DNA of 64,000 nt from positions 1-64,000 of the forward strand of contig NZ_JAERUC010000034.1 in assembly GCF_016745505.1 (NCBI RefSeq), given 5' to 3'. Positions 27,629 to 37,028 of this stretch are shown here, piece after piece. The stretch is from Streptomyces silvae (lineage in GTDB: Bacteria; Actinomycetota; Actinomycetes; Streptomycetales; Streptomycetaceae). Both the position numbers and the translations under genes were made by a program. Each line of letters begins with the position of its first letter. Position 1 is the stretch's first letter. The notes below the pieces were generated by a model. It was not told where the DNA came from. It did not search any database and saw only the letters and a program-made list of their open reading frames with translations.

Positions 27629-28846
27629 ATGCGTGGAGGCAGCATCGCCGTGGTCGGCGGCAGCATAGCGGGGTGTGCCGCAGCGCTGGCCGCGTCGCGG
27701 GGCGGAGCCGAGAAGATCACCGTCTTCGAGCGCGCCGATGCCCGGCTCCGCGACAGAGGGGTGGGAATCGCCCTCCACAGCGACCGGTACGACGAACTGA
27801 GGGACGCCGGATATGTGGCCCCGGAGATGCCCTGGGCGCCACTGACCCGGCGGGTGTGGAGCGTGCGGGACGGAGAGGCCGACCACGGCCGGGCCATCGG
27901 CGAGCAGCCCTTCCCCTTCCGCGCCTACAGCTGGGGCTCGCTCTGGAGCGAGCTGCGCCGCAGGGTGCCCGAGGAGGTCACCTACCGTTCGGGCGCGGTG
28001 GTCACCGGCGTGGATCCGGACGACGACGGGGTGACGCTGCGTCTCGCGGACGGCCACCAGGAGCACTTCGACGTGGTGATCGGGGCGGACGGCTACCGCT
28101 CCGTCGTTCGCGAGGCCATGTTCCCGGGCACCGACGCGACGTACGCCGGTTACATCGGCTGGCGCGGTACGTCGTCGGACGTGGCCGGCCTGCCCTCGGA
28201 CGGCCACGACGCGCACAACATCGTCTTCCCCGGCGGCCACTGCATGCTCTACCGGATCCCCGACGGCCTCGGCGGGGAGCTGCTCAACTGGGTCCTCTAC
28301 ACCGCACCCCCGCAGGCGGACGGCCTCCACCCCGACCTGACGCGCCCCACCTCGCTGCCGCCGGGCCGGCTCAACTCGGAGCTCACGGCGTACCTGCGTG
28401 CCCTGGTCGCGGACAACTTCCCGCCGTACTGGGCGGCCAGGGTGCTCCGCACCCCCGCCGAGACCACCTTCATCCAGCCCATCTACGACCTGGAGGTGCC
28501 GCACTACACCTCGGGCCGTATGGCACTCGTCGGCGACGCCGCGAGCGTCGCCCGGCCGCACATCGGCGGCGGCAGCGTGAAGGCACTCCAGGACGCCAAC
28601 GCCCTGGAGGCCGCGTGGCGGGCCGGGGACAGCTGGAAGGAGGTCCTGGAGAGCTACGACGCGGGCCGGGGACCCGTCGGAGCGGCCATGGTCGCCCTCG
28701 CCCGCAGGATGGGCAGCGCACAGGTCGAGAACACACCCGACTGGTCGGCCATGGGCCAGCCGGAGTTCGACGTGTGGTGGCAGGACCAGAACAGCGGCTC
28801 CGACCAGCGCAGCGGCTTCGGCGGCCACAGCATCAAGGCCGGCTAG
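27629..28846 (+). CDS. FAD-dependent aromatic/pyridine-type monooxygenase
   Basis: About 405 residues of a class A flavoprotein hydroxylase. The dinucleotide motif is IAVVGGSIAGCAAALAA, with the NAD(P)H/FAD motif DVVIGADGYRSVVR and the FAD-ribityl motif ALVGDAASVARPHIGGGSVK. The overall pattern is closest to 2,6-dihydroxypyridine or salicylate-type hydroxylases. The substrate cannot be read from sequence. The ATG at 27629 has GGAG 8 bases upstream; an in-frame GTG lies 18 bases earlier. It stands alone and converges with the ABC transporter operon. Confidence 0.9.
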   Translation: MRGGSIAVVGGSIAGCAAALAASRGGAEKITVFERADARLRDRGVGIALHSDRYDELRDAGYVAPEMPWAPLTRRVWSVRDGEADHGRAIGEQPFPFRAYSWGSLWSELRRRVPEEVTYRSGAVVTGVDPDDDGVTLRLADGHQEHFDVVIGADGYRSVVREAMFPGTDATYAGYIGWRGTSSDVAGLPSDGHDAHNIVFPGGHCMLYRIPDGLGGELLNWVLYTAPPQADGLHPDLTRPTSLPPGRLNSELTAYLRALVADNFPPYWAARVLRTPAETTFIQPIYDLEVPHYTSGRMALVGDAASVARPHIGGGSVKALQDANALEAAWRAGDSWKEVLESYDAGRGPVGAAMVALARRMGSAQVENTPDWSAMGQPEFDVWWQDQNSGSDQRSGFGGHSIKAG

Positions 28847-28883
28847 GCCACGGCGGGGCGGGCGAGACGGTGTGCGGCGGTCC

Positions 28884-28917
28884 GGCGGCCGGGGGCCACC
28901 GCGCCCCCCCGGCCGCC
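28884..28917. terminator. Terminator hairpin between monooxygenase and livF-type gene
   Basis: A 12-bp perfect stem (GGCGGCCGGGGG at 28884-28895 with its complement at 28906-28917) and a 10-base loop lie between two convergent genes, in a stretch that is nearly pure G/C. Confidence 0.75.
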
Positions 28918-28936
28918 CCCGGCCCGCCCGCCCCCC

Positions 28937-29665
28937 TCAGGCCGCGCCCGGCGTCAGTTCCAGTGCGGTGTGCAGGGCGGAGGCGTCGGTGCGGGCTTCC
29001 TCGCCGGCGATGCGGAGCGTCATCCGGCCCGAGGTCAGCACCGTCAGCGTGCGGGCGCACTCGACGGCCCGGGCAGGGCTGGGGGACACCAGGAGTACGG
29101 CGATGCCCTCGTCCGCCAGCGTGGTCACCAGCTCGTGGACCTGCCGGACAAGGACGGGGGCGAGGCCCTCGGACGGCTCGTCGAGCAGCAGCACACGCGG
29201 CGAGCCGAGCAGCGCACGGGCCAGGGCCAGCATCTGCTGCTCGCCGCCGGACAGGTCCGTACCCCGGTTGTCGCGGCGCTCGCCCAGCCGGGGCAGCAGC
29301 TCCAGGACCCGCGCCGGGGTCCACACGCTGGGGCGCGCGGGCCCGCCGCGCCGCGGCGGACGGTAGGAGAGCCGCAGGTGTTCGGCGACGGTGAGCCCGG
29401 CGAAGACCCGGCGGCCCTGCGGGACGAGGCCGATCCCCGCACGGGCGACGCGGTGCGCGGGCAGTCCCGTCACATCCCGGCCGTCGAGGCGTACGGTGCC
29501 GGCGCTCGGGCGTATCAGCCCGGCGACGGTGTGGACGAGCGTGGTCTTGCCCGCGCCGTTGTGCCCGACGACGGCGTGGACCGAGCCGGCGGGCACCGAC
29601 AGGTCGAGGGGGTGCAGCGCGGTGCCGCCGTCGTAGCCCGCGGTCAGGCCGGTGAGTTCGAGCAT
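28937..29665 (-). CDS. Branched-chain amino acid-type ABC transporter ATP-binding protein (LivF-like)
   Basis: The 242-residue ATPase has Walker A GHNGAGKTT, signature LSGGEQQMLALARALLGS and Walker B VLLLDEPSEGL. The LivF-specific GLVPQGRRVFAGLTVAEHL is present. It energises uptake together with the upstream LivG-like subunit. The ATG at 29665 begins at the conserved MLELTGLTAGYDG. The frame remains open upstream over the end of the LivG gene, with only 10 bases between the genes. It is the last gene of the importer operon. Confidence 0.93.
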   Translation of the reverse strand: MLELTGLTAGYDGGTALHPLDLSVPAGSVHAVVGHNGAGKTTLVHTVAGLIRPSAGTVRLDGRDVTGLPAHRVARAGIGLVPQGRRVFAGLTVAEHLRLSYRPPRRGGPARPSVWTPARVLELLPRLGERRDNRGTDLSGGEQQMLALARALLGSPRVLLLDEPSEGLAPVLVRQVHELVTTLADEGIAVLLVSPSPARAVECARTLTVLTSGRMTLRIAGEEARTDASALHTALELTPGAA

Positions 29666-29675
29666 CGGTGGCCGG

Positions 29676-30527
29676 TCATCCTCTCGCCTCGGTCGCTTCG
29701 GTCGCTTCGGGGGTGGGCCGGTCCGAGGAGCCGCTCCGCGCCGTCGTACCCGGGTCGTGGTACGCGTCGCGGACATCGGGGTGGGCGAGGGCCTCCCGCG
29801 TCGGCGCGGTGACGAGCACCCGGCCGGCCGCCAACACGGTCACATCCGTGGCGAAATCGGCGACCACCTCGACATGGTGCTCGACCAGGATGATCGCGAC
29901 GCTGTCCGGAAGGCCGCCGAGAATACCGAGCAGCCGCCCGATGTCACCGTCGGTCAGACCGGCCGCCGGCTCGTCCAGGAGCAGCAGACGCGGGTTCCCC
30001 GCCAGCGCGGCGGCGAGGTCGAGCATGCGCCGCTGCCCGTGGGAGAGCGTGGAGGCCGGCCGGTGGGCCAGGTCGGCGAGGCCGACCGTCTCCAGATGAC
30101 CGCGCGCGGACTCGGCGTGCAGCCGGTGGCGGGACGGCCTGCGCCAGGCGCCACGGCGCTTCGGATGGTGCGGCCACCCGGCCAGTACGACGTTGTCCAG
30201 GACCGACAACTCGGATATCACCGAGGGCTGTTGGAAGCTCCGCGCGATACCGAGCCGGCTGCGCCTGGCCGTGGCCGTACGGGTGATGTCCGCACCGTCC
30301 AGCGCGATCGTCCCGTGGTCGGGCCGGTCGGTGCCCGCGATGAGGTTGAGCAGGGTGGTCTTGCCGGCCCCGTTGGGCCCGATGACGGCGTGCCGGGCAC
30401 CGGGCGGGAGCCGCAGGCCGACGTCGTCGACGGCCGTGAGGCTGCCGTATCTGCGGGTGAGACGGGTGAGGTCCAGCAGCGGGGGCGCCGAGGCGGCGTT
30501 CGGTGCGGGCGTCGAAGGGGGTGTCAA
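29676..30527 (-). CDS. Branched-chain amino acid-type ABC transporter ATP-binding protein (LivG-like)
   Basis: The 283-residue ATPase has Walker A GPNGAGKTT, the LivG motif LGIARSFQQPSVISELSVLDN, signature LSHGQRRMLDLAAALAG and Walker B LLLLDEPAAGL. A TTG start at 30527 overlaps the stop of the permease gene in TTGA and gives the expected N-terminus; no better start exists in frame. A Thr/Glu-rich tail of about 25 residues follows the domain. Confidence 0.92.
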   Translation of the reverse strand: MTPPSTPAPNAASAPPLLDLTRLTRRYGSLTAVDDVGLRLPPGARHAVIGPNGAGKTTLLNLIAGTDRPDHGTIALDGADITRTATARRSRLGIARSFQQPSVISELSVLDNVVLAGWPHHPKRRGAWRRPSRHRLHAESARGHLETVGLADLAHRPASTLSHGQRRMLDLAAALAGNPRLLLLDEPAAGLTDGDIGRLLGILGGLPDSVAIILVEHHVEVVADFATDVTVLAAGRVLVTAPTREALAHPDVRDAYHDPGTTARSGSSDRPTPEATEATEARG

Positions 30528-32620
30528 GGGGAAACCTTCCCGGCGGGGCCGGCGGGGGTCGGGTCGGGCGCGGGCGGGTGCTGCTCGCCCGGCCGTGGCA
30601 GGCCGGGCTCCGGTCCGCTCCGGGCGGAGCCGCCGCGCAGTCCGGCCAGACCCCGGGGCAGCAGGTACACCGCGGCCACGAACAGCACCCCGAGCAGCAG
30701 CGGCCCGTGGCCGGGCCACGATCCGGCGACCCAGTCCCGGGTGACGACGATGAGCCCGGCGCCCATCAGGGCGCCGATCACGGACGTGGTGCCGCCGATG
30801 ACGGCCGCCAGCAGTGCGAACGCGGCGATCTCGAAGCCGACGTCGGCGGGGGAGAGGTACTGCTGGACGGTGACCATCAGCGAGCCGCCCACGCCGGCCA
30901 GCGCACCGGCACAGATGTGCGCCACCAGCAGATAGCGTCCCACCGGGTGCCCGGAGGCGCGCATCCGCGCCTCGGCACCCCGGGTGCCGGTCAGCAGCTT
31001 CCCCGCCGGGGAGCGCAGCACGAGCAGGGTGACGGCGACGGCGACGGCGGCGACGACGAGCGCGAAGGTGTAGAGCTCGCTCTCCTCGAACATCCCCTCC
31101 CCGCCCCACAGCGCCTGCGTGGCAGGGAAGCCCACCAGACCGTCGGCGCCTCCGGTGACGGACTTCAGCCGGTTGACGACCGCGCCGGTCAGCTCCCCGA
31201 CGGCGAGCGTGATCATCAGCACGGTGGTGCCCCGGGCCCGGATCACGGCCGGGCCCGTGAGGGCGGAGAAGAGCGCGGCCGCGAGCGCCGAGAGGGCGAT
31301 CTGGACCGGGCCCATGGTCCACCCGGCCTGCGCGAGATTCGCCGTGGCGTACGCGCCGACCGCGAACGGCGCGGTCTGCCCCAGGGTCGGCAGGCCCGCG
31401 TAGCCGGTGAGGACGGTGACGCTGACGGCGAGCAGTCCCAGCGCCAGGGCGGAACCGGCCAGCGAGAGGGTGTACGCGTCGAGCACCCACGGCAGCGCGG
31501 CCAGCACCGCGAGGAGGACGAGCAGCGGCGCGGCACGCCGGGCGGCTCCACGCGGACGGGGAAGCGAAAACGGAAGGGAGATCGACGGGTACCCGGCCCC
31601 CTCGCGCCTGCTGCTGGCCCGGAGAAGTGCCGAACTCCCTGCCGAATCACCTGCGGTAGCCGCCACCGCCGCGCCCGGCCTCCGGCGCAGCCGTGCCGCG
31701 AGGTGGCGGCGCAGGCGGGCCACCGGGTCGGGGGGCGGGCCCTCCGGGCCGTGCGCGGCGGCCGGTTCCGCGAAGCGGGAGCGCAGCACCAGCACCGCCG
31801 CCATCGCGGCGAAGAGCAGGTACGGCGCGAGGTCCGGCACCAGCGAGACACCCAGCGTCTGCACCTCGCCCACGGCGACGGCCGCCGCGAGGGTCGCCCA
31901 CAGCGAGCGCAGCCCGCCCAGGACGACCACCACGAGGGACAGCATCAGCACGTTCTCGGACGTGCCCGGCCCCGGCCCGATGATCGGTGCCCCCAGCACC
32001 CCCGCCGCCCCGGCCAGCGCGCCCGCCGCCGCGAGCACGCCGGTGTGCACGGCCCGGGGGCTGTGGCCGGTGGTCGCCAGCATCTGCGGATCGTCGGCGG
32101 CGGCGCGCACCGCGGCGCCCATACGGGTACGGGTCAGCACCCAGGTCCCGAACGCGGCGAGCAGCACGGCCATCACGATGAAGCACAGCCGGTACGCGGG
32201 GTACCGGTGGCCCAGCAGCCGCACCGAGGAGTCCAGCGCCTCCGGGACGCGTACGGGGAGTTCGTCCGCGCCGAAGAGCTGGATGAGCAGATCGCCGCCG
32301 ACCAGGGCGAGCCCGAACGTCAGCAGGGCCTGGGCGAGATGCCCGCGCCGCGCGAGGGGAGCCGTCGCCGCGGACAGCCCCGCCCCGGCCGCGCACGCCG
32401 CGGCGGTCCCGGCGGCCAGGCCGAGGGCGAGGCCGCCCCAGGTGCCGTCGCTGAGCGCGGCCCCCGTGTAGGCGCCGATCGCGTACAGCATGCCGTGCGA
32501 CAGATTCAGTACGCCCGCGGTGCCGAAGGCGAGGCTCAGACCGGCGGCGACCACGAACAGCAGCAGCCCGAAGGCCACCCCGTCCACCGCCGGTACGAGG
32601 TGGGCGTCGAGGAGATCCAT
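30524..32620 (-). CDS. Fused LivH-LivM-type ABC transporter permease
   Basis: The 698-residue membrane protein joins two permeases usually encoded separately. Residues 1 to about 290 are LivH-like (LSLAFGTAGVLNLSHGMLYAIGAY, then the loop MGAAVRAAADDPQMLATTG). After a hydrophilic Pro/Arg-rich linker (about 300-360), residues 370-670 are LivM-like (LTGYAGLPTLGQTAPFAVGAYA, the EAA-type loop ARMRASGHPVGRYLL). The fused chain supplies both halves of the channel. The start lies one base past the stop of the substrate-binding gene. Confidence 0.92.
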   Translation of the reverse strand: MDLLDAHLVPAVDGVAFGLLLFVVAAGLSLAFGTAGVLNLSHGMLYAIGAYTGAALSDGTWGGLALGLAAGTAAACAAGAGLSAATAPLARRGHLAQALLTFGLALVGGDLLIQLFGADELPVRVPEALDSSVRLLGHRYPAYRLCFIVMAVLLAAFGTWVLTRTRMGAAVRAAADDPQMLATTGHSPRAVHTGVLAAAGALAGAAGVLGAPIIGPGPGTSENVLMLSLVVVVLGGLRSLWATLAAAVAVGEVQTLGVSLVPDLAPYLLFAAMAAVLVLRSRFAEPAAAHGPEGPPPDPVARLRRHLAARLRRRPGAAVAATAGDSAGSSALLRASSRREGAGYPSISLPFSLPRPRGAARRAAPLLVLLAVLAALPWVLDAYTLSLAGSALALGLLAVSVTVLTGYAGLPTLGQTAPFAVGAYATANLAQAGWTMGPVQIALSALAAALFSALTGPAVIRARGTTVLMITLAVGELTGAVVNRLKSVTGGADGLVGFPATQALWGGEGMFEESELYTFALVVAAVAVAVTLLVLRSPAGKLLTGTRGAEARMRASGHPVGRYLLVAHICAGALAGVGGSLMVTVQQYLSPADVGFEIAAFALLAAVIGGTTSVIGALMGAGLIVVTRDWVAGSWPGHGPLLLGVLFVAAVYLLPRGLAGLRGGSARSGPEPGLPRPGEQHPPAPDPTPAGPAGKVSP

Positions 32621-32621
32621 G

Positions 32622-33824
32622 TCAGCTGCCGAGCGTCGCCAGGTCCTGGACCATGACGTTGGCCAGCTGGGACCCGTCCGGCCGCACCTGGCGCAGGTAC
32701 CAGGTCTGCACCGGCGCGTGCGCCTTGTCGCTGAACTCCCAGGCGCCGCGCGGGCTGTCGATCTGCCCCAGACCCTCGATGGCCTTGTTGATGGTCTGCG
32801 GGGTCACGTCGCCCTTCTTCGCCGCGTCGGCGATGGCCTTGTCCAGCACGGCGGCCGCGTCGTACGACGCCATCGCGTACGTGGTGGGCTGGGTGTCGTG
32901 CTCGGCGGTCCAGTCGGCGGCGAACGTGCGGTTGGCCTCGTTGTCGAGGTCGGCCGCGTAGTTCAGGACCGAGTAGATGCCCTTCGCCGCGTCGCCCTGC
33001 GCCTGGAGCACGCTGCCCTCGGTGACGAAGGCCGTGTACAGCGGCAGATCGGCGATGTCGGACTGGGCGTACTGCTTGGCGAAGTCGATCGCGGCCTTGC
33101 CGGCGTAGAAGCAGTACACCGCCTTGGCGTCCGTCTTGGCGATCTCGGCGAAGTACGGCATGAAGTTGGTGGTCTTCGGGAACGGCGTCCAGGTCGTCTT
33201 CCCGCCGGGGTTGGCCAGCTTGCCCTTGACCCGCTTGAACTCCTCGGTGAAGCCGCGCAGTTCGTCGTAACCGCCCTGGTAGTCGGGGCCGATCGCATAG
33301 ACCGGGCCGTCGACCTTCTCCTTGACGTACGGGGCGATGGCCTTGCCCGGTTCGTCGGACAGGAAGCTCGTCGTCCACACGTACTCGATGTCCTTCACCG
33401 GCGGCCGGGCGTTCGACCCCAGGAAGGGGATCTTGGCCTGCTCGACCAGCGGGAGCACCGCGTTGACCGATCCGCCGCTGACGAGGCCCGTCAGCACGTC
33501 GACCTTGTCCTTCTTGACCAGCTTGGTGGCCGCGGGCAGAGCGGTCGGCGGGCCGTCGCCCTCGTCCGCGACGACGAGCTCGGCCTTGCGCCCGCCGAGC
33601 TTGTTGTCATGGGTGTCCAGATACAGCTCGAAGCCGGTGCGCAGCTCGGTGCCGACCGGCTCGTACGTGCCCGAGAGGGAGGCGACCAGGCCGATCTTCA
33701 CGGTGTCGTCGCCGCCGGATCCGCTGTCACTGCTGCAACCGGTGACGGCGGCCAGACCGAGGGCGAGGGCGGCGGCGCCGACCGGACGGAACCGGCGGCG
33801 GGGGCGGGGTATGTCGAAGAACAT
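32622..33824 (-). CDS. ABC transporter substrate-binding lipoprotein (LivJ/AmiC-like)
   Basis: The 400-residue periplasmic-binding-fold lipoprotein has a lipobox VTGC near residue 30 and a Ser/Gly-rich tether. A type I binding fold typical of branched-chain amino acid, amide or urea importers follows (VKIGLVASLSGTYEPVGTEL, VDVLTGLVSGGSVNAVLPLV, PDYQGGYDELRGF). The ligand cannot be deduced. It lies 77 bases after the roadblock gene; the gap contains short GTCGGG-type direct repeats and a small GGGGCC/GGCCCC hairpin. Confidence 0.93.
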   Translation of the reverse strand: MFFDIPRPRRRFRPVGAAALALGLAAVTGCSSDSGSGGDDTVKIGLVASLSGTYEPVGTELRTGFELYLDTHDNKLGGRKAELVVADEGDGPPTALPAATKLVKKDKVDVLTGLVSGGSVNAVLPLVEQAKIPFLGSNARPPVKDIEYVWTTSFLSDEPGKAIAPYVKEKVDGPVYAIGPDYQGGYDELRGFTEEFKRVKGKLANPGGKTTWTPFPKTTNFMPYFAEIAKTDAKAVYCFYAGKAAIDFAKQYAQSDIADLPLYTAFVTEGSVLQAQGDAAKGIYSVLNYAADLDNEANRTFAADWTAEHDTQPTTYAMASYDAAAVLDKAIADAAKKGDVTPQTINKAIEGLGQIDSPRGAWEFSDKAHAPVQTWYLRQVRPDGSQLANVMVQDLATLGS

Positions 33825-33901
33825 GAGGCTCTCATCAGGAGTGTCGGCGTCGGGCGTCGGGTGTCGGGTCGGGGGCGGAGGGGGCCGGGGAGGCCCCGCG
33901 G

Positions 33902-34303
33902 TCAGGCGGACGGCAGGCCGGCTTCGCGGACCTGGGGGGACAGTGCGTCACCGACCTGGTTGATCAGCTCGGACATCATGTAGCTGACCTCGCCGATGTC
34001 CGCGTCCCTGGTGGTCGTCACCAGGAGCGAGGCGCCGCTGGAGACGGCCATCGAGAACATGTAGCCGCCCTCCATCGCGGTCAGGCTGTGCTCGACGGGG
34101 TCGGTGTTCGTCAACTGGGCCGCTGCGGAGAGCAGATTGACGACGCCGGAGGCGATGGCGGCCAGCCGCTCGGCGTCGTCACGCTCCACACCGGTGTAGG
34201 CCAGCGCGAGTCCGTCCACGGACACGGCTATCGCCTGGGTGACTTCCGGTACGCGTCCGGCGAAGTCGCTCAGGATCCAGCTCAGGTCGGTGGGAGAGGT
34301 CAT
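33902..34303 (-). CDS. Roadblock/LC7 protein (conservon CvnB type)
   Basis: The 133-residue roadblock-fold protein has a typical opening LSWILSDFAGRVPEVTQAIA and the motifs AMEGGYMFSM and SLLVTTTRDADIGEVSYMM. In conservons this protein works with a CvnA kinase, a DUF742 protein and a small GTPase to pass membrane signals. Here neither of the latter two is present. The ATG at 34303 overlaps the kinase stop by 4 bases. Confidence 0.93.
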   Translation of the reverse strand: MTSPTDLSWILSDFAGRVPEVTQAIAVSVDGLALAYTGVERDDAERLAAIASGVVNLLSAAAQLTNTDPVEHSLTAMEGGYMFSMAVSSGASLLVTTTRDADIGEVSYMMSELINQVGDALSPQVREAGLPSA

Positions 34304-36807
34304 TTCTTGGTCCGTTCGGTGTCGTCGTCTGTGGTGGAGCGGCCACGGTGGTTCGTGCTCCTGTTGATCCCCTGGGCGTACGCAGCCAGGACGTCGGAGA
34401 CCTGCCGGGAGTCCCGGCGGCGGGGCGAAGGCCGTGGTGCGGTGGGGCCGGGGCGCCGTTCGCCGCCGTCCCGTCGGCCCGCCGTGGGCCACTGCTGGGG
34501 CGTGCCGCGCTGCCGCAGCGGCAGCCCGGCGGAACTGACCCCGGCGATACGCGAAGCCGGCTCCTCGTGCACGGGGTGCGGCGCGGGCGTGGCGCCGTGC
34601 TCCCGTCCGCGCGGGCCGGCGCCCGATCCGTGCTCTGCGGGCGGTGTGCGCCGGTCGTCTTCACTCCGGCCGTCCGCACCCGCGTCGGCGCCGTTCCGGT
34701 CCGCGCCCAGGGGTGCGTCCGTCCGGCCCGGCCGGTAGTCGCCGGCCCGGGCACCGCCCGCCCCGGCGGCCGCTGCGGGGACGCCGGGGCGCCCGCCAGC
34801 CCCGGTCGGCAGCCGCCGGACGGGCTGTCCCGGCCGTGCGACCGGGCCCGGCACCTCGTAGCGGGCACCGCCGGTGTGGTCCTCGCCGGCCGTGTCCTGC
34901 GGGCGGGGCGTCTCCTCCCGCGGAGCCAGGGCCAGCACCTTCGCGGGCAGCGTGACCTCGGCGATCGTGCCGGGGCCGGACGAGTCGCGGAGCTCGACAA
35001 CGATGCCATGGCGCGCGGCGAGCCGTGCCACCACATGCAGGCCCATGGACCGTACGTCGCCGATGCCTGTCTGCGGTTCGAGCAGTGCGGCGTTGTGGGC
35101 GGCGCGGCGCTCCGCGGGGATGCCCACCCCCTCGTCGACGATCTGCACGACGGCCCGGTCCCACAGCCGCCACACCGCGACCCCGACCTGTTTGTCGGGA
35201 GGCGAGTACCTGGTCGCGTTGTCGAGGAGCTCCGCCAGGATGTGCGCCACGTCGTGCACCGCACGGGCGGTGATGCCGATCCCGGACTCGATCACGCCGA
35301 GCGAGACACGGTCGAAGCGCTCGATCTGCTGGGCCGCCGCCACGATGACGGTGGAGCAGGCGACATCGGCCGAGCGCACCCGCGCGTTCCCGTAACCGCC
35401 CAGCACCAGCAGGTTGTTGGTGTTGCGCTCCATACGGACGGCGAGGTGGTCCAGCGCGAACAGGGTCTTCATCCGCGCCGGGTCGGCCTCGTCGCGCTGC
35501 ACCGCGTCCAGCTCGGAGACCATGACCGCGGTCAGCCGGGCGCCCCGGCGGGCGACACCGACGAGGGTCTCGGCGAACTGCTCATGGGCGTATGCCTGTT
35601 GGGCGGCGAGCCGGACGGCTTCGTGGTGGACGGCGTTGAACGCCTCACCGACCTCGCCGATCTCGTCCTGGCCCGTCGTCCCGACCGGGTCGCCCGTCCG
35701 CAGGGCGACCTGCTCAGGTGTCGCACCCCGCAGCGCGCCGGGCTGGGACAGTTCGTTCATCACGGCGGGGAGCCCCGTGTGGGCGACGGTGTGCGCGGCG
35801 TTGCGCAGGTCACGCAGCCGCCGGATCATGACGCGCCCCAGGCGGATCGCGACGACGACGGCGACGACCAGGGTCAGCACCACCAGGGCGACCTCGGCCC
35901 CCGCGGTCCACATGAGGGTGGTGCGCGCGTCGGAGACCATCGCCAGGACGGCCTGGTCGACGCGTTCACCCACCGAACGCAGCAGCGCCTGGCGGTTGTC
36001 GGAGGCGGCCTGCCACTCCTTCGGGGTCACGGCGAGGTCCTTGCCGGCGCCCGTACGGCCGATCTCGTCCTCGAGCTTTCTGGCCTCCAGCGCCCTGTCC
36101 CCGGAGAGGGTGCGCTCCAGCCAGGTCCGCCATTCGCCGGGCCCCAGGTCGAACATGACGCCGATCGACTCGGTGTAACCCAGCCGGGCGGCGTCGAACG
36201 TCCGCTGCGAGGCGGTCGTGAAGCCGCCCGCGGCCTGCGCCCGCATCACCGTGACCTGCTGCTGAGCCGTGTGCTCGGACGCCTCCGACAGGGCGGCGGC
36301 GGCGCGGATCCGGTCGGCGATGTCGGCGTCGACACCGTCCGCCTGCGCGATGCCGTCGCGGTAGCCGTTGAGGTCGGCGATCACGATCCGGTAGCCGAAG
36401 GCCAGCGCGGAGATGGTGCTGCTTCCCGACCGGACCTGTGCGCGCAGCGCGGGCATCTCGTCGATGAAGCGCTCGATGCGGTCCAGGGCGTTCCGCGCGG
36501 TGCCGGGGACCTCGGAGAGGTGCCCGACCCGCTCGCGGAAGTCCGCGATGCTCCGGTCGGTCGCGTCGGCACGCGAGCGGAAGGTGTCCGCGTCGGTCTG
36601 CCGGGACACGAAGGCGGTCGCCGCCGCACGCTCGCGCTGGAGCTGGTGGGTCAACTGGCCCGCGCTGCCCGCGGCTTCGACCATCGCGGTCAGCCTGTTC
36701 GCCTGGAGCGCCTGGTTGGTCGCGGGGGCGAGGGCAAGGATCGCGAAGGTGACGGCCACCGTGAGAGGCGCGGTGACGAGGAGGACGAGACGTCGGTTGA
36801 TTTTCAC
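34300..36807 (-). CDS. NIT-domain sensor histidine kinase (conservon CvnA type)
   Basis: The 835-residue membrane kinase has a first TM at about residues 7-27, an extracellular nitrate/nitrite-sensing NIT domain at about 45-290, and a second TM at about 308-330. HAMP follows, then a dimerisation segment (LDHLAVRMERNTNNLLVLGG) and an HATPase domain with ELLDNATRYSPP and VQIVDEGVGIP. The last 190 residues are low-complexity, Pro/Gly/Arg-rich and probably disordered. It heads an operon with the roadblock gene and, apparently, the importer genes. No response regulator is adjacent, which is normal for conservons. Confidence 0.93.
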   Translation of the reverse strand: MKINRRLVLLVTAPLTVAVTFAILALAPATNQALQANRLTAMVEAAGSAGQLTHQLQRERAAATAFVSRQTDADTFRSRADATDRSIADFRERVGHLSEVPGTARNALDRIERFIDEMPALRAQVRSGSSTISALAFGYRIVIADLNGYRDGIAQADGVDADIADRIRAAAALSEASEHTAQQQVTVMRAQAAGGFTTASQRTFDAARLGYTESIGVMFDLGPGEWRTWLERTLSGDRALEARKLEDEIGRTGAGKDLAVTPKEWQAASDNRQALLRSVGERVDQAVLAMVSDARTTLMWTAGAEVALVVLTLVVAVVVAIRLGRVMIRRLRDLRNAAHTVAHTGLPAVMNELSQPGALRGATPEQVALRTGDPVGTTGQDEIGEVGEAFNAVHHEAVRLAAQQAYAHEQFAETLVGVARRGARLTAVMVSELDAVQRDEADPARMKTLFALDHLAVRMERNTNNLLVLGGYGNARVRSADVACSTVIVAAAQQIERFDRVSLGVIESGIGITARAVHDVAHILAELLDNATRYSPPDKQVGVAVWRLWDRAVVQIVDEGVGIPAERRAAHNAALLEPQTGIGDVRSMGLHVVARLAARHGIVVELRDSSGPGTIAEVTLPAKVLALAPREETPRPQDTAGEDHTGGARYEVPGPVARPGQPVRRLPTGAGGRPGVPAAAAGAGGARAGDYRPGRTDAPLGADRNGADAGADGRSEDDRRTPPAEHGSGAGPRGREHGATPAPHPVHEEPASRIAGVSSAGLPLRQRGTPQQWPTAGRRDGGERRPGPTAPRPSPRRRDSRQVSDVLAAYAQGINRSTNHRGRSTTDDDTERTKK

Positions 36808-37028
36808 TGCGCGGCTCCCTGGTCGGAGGAGCCGGTGCTGAGTATCGGTAACACGCAGATACCTGTTAACGGGTAGTGGGAGGTGGGGGGCAACGTCGCC
36901 ACATCGTCTGCACCACTGTGGATGGGACAGATGGGGCGGGTGGGGGACAAGGGGGCCCTGTGACGCGGCATGATCCTATGCGGTAGGACGTAGTTACGGA
37001 CAGGTACATGTTCAAAAGTTGTGTGGAC

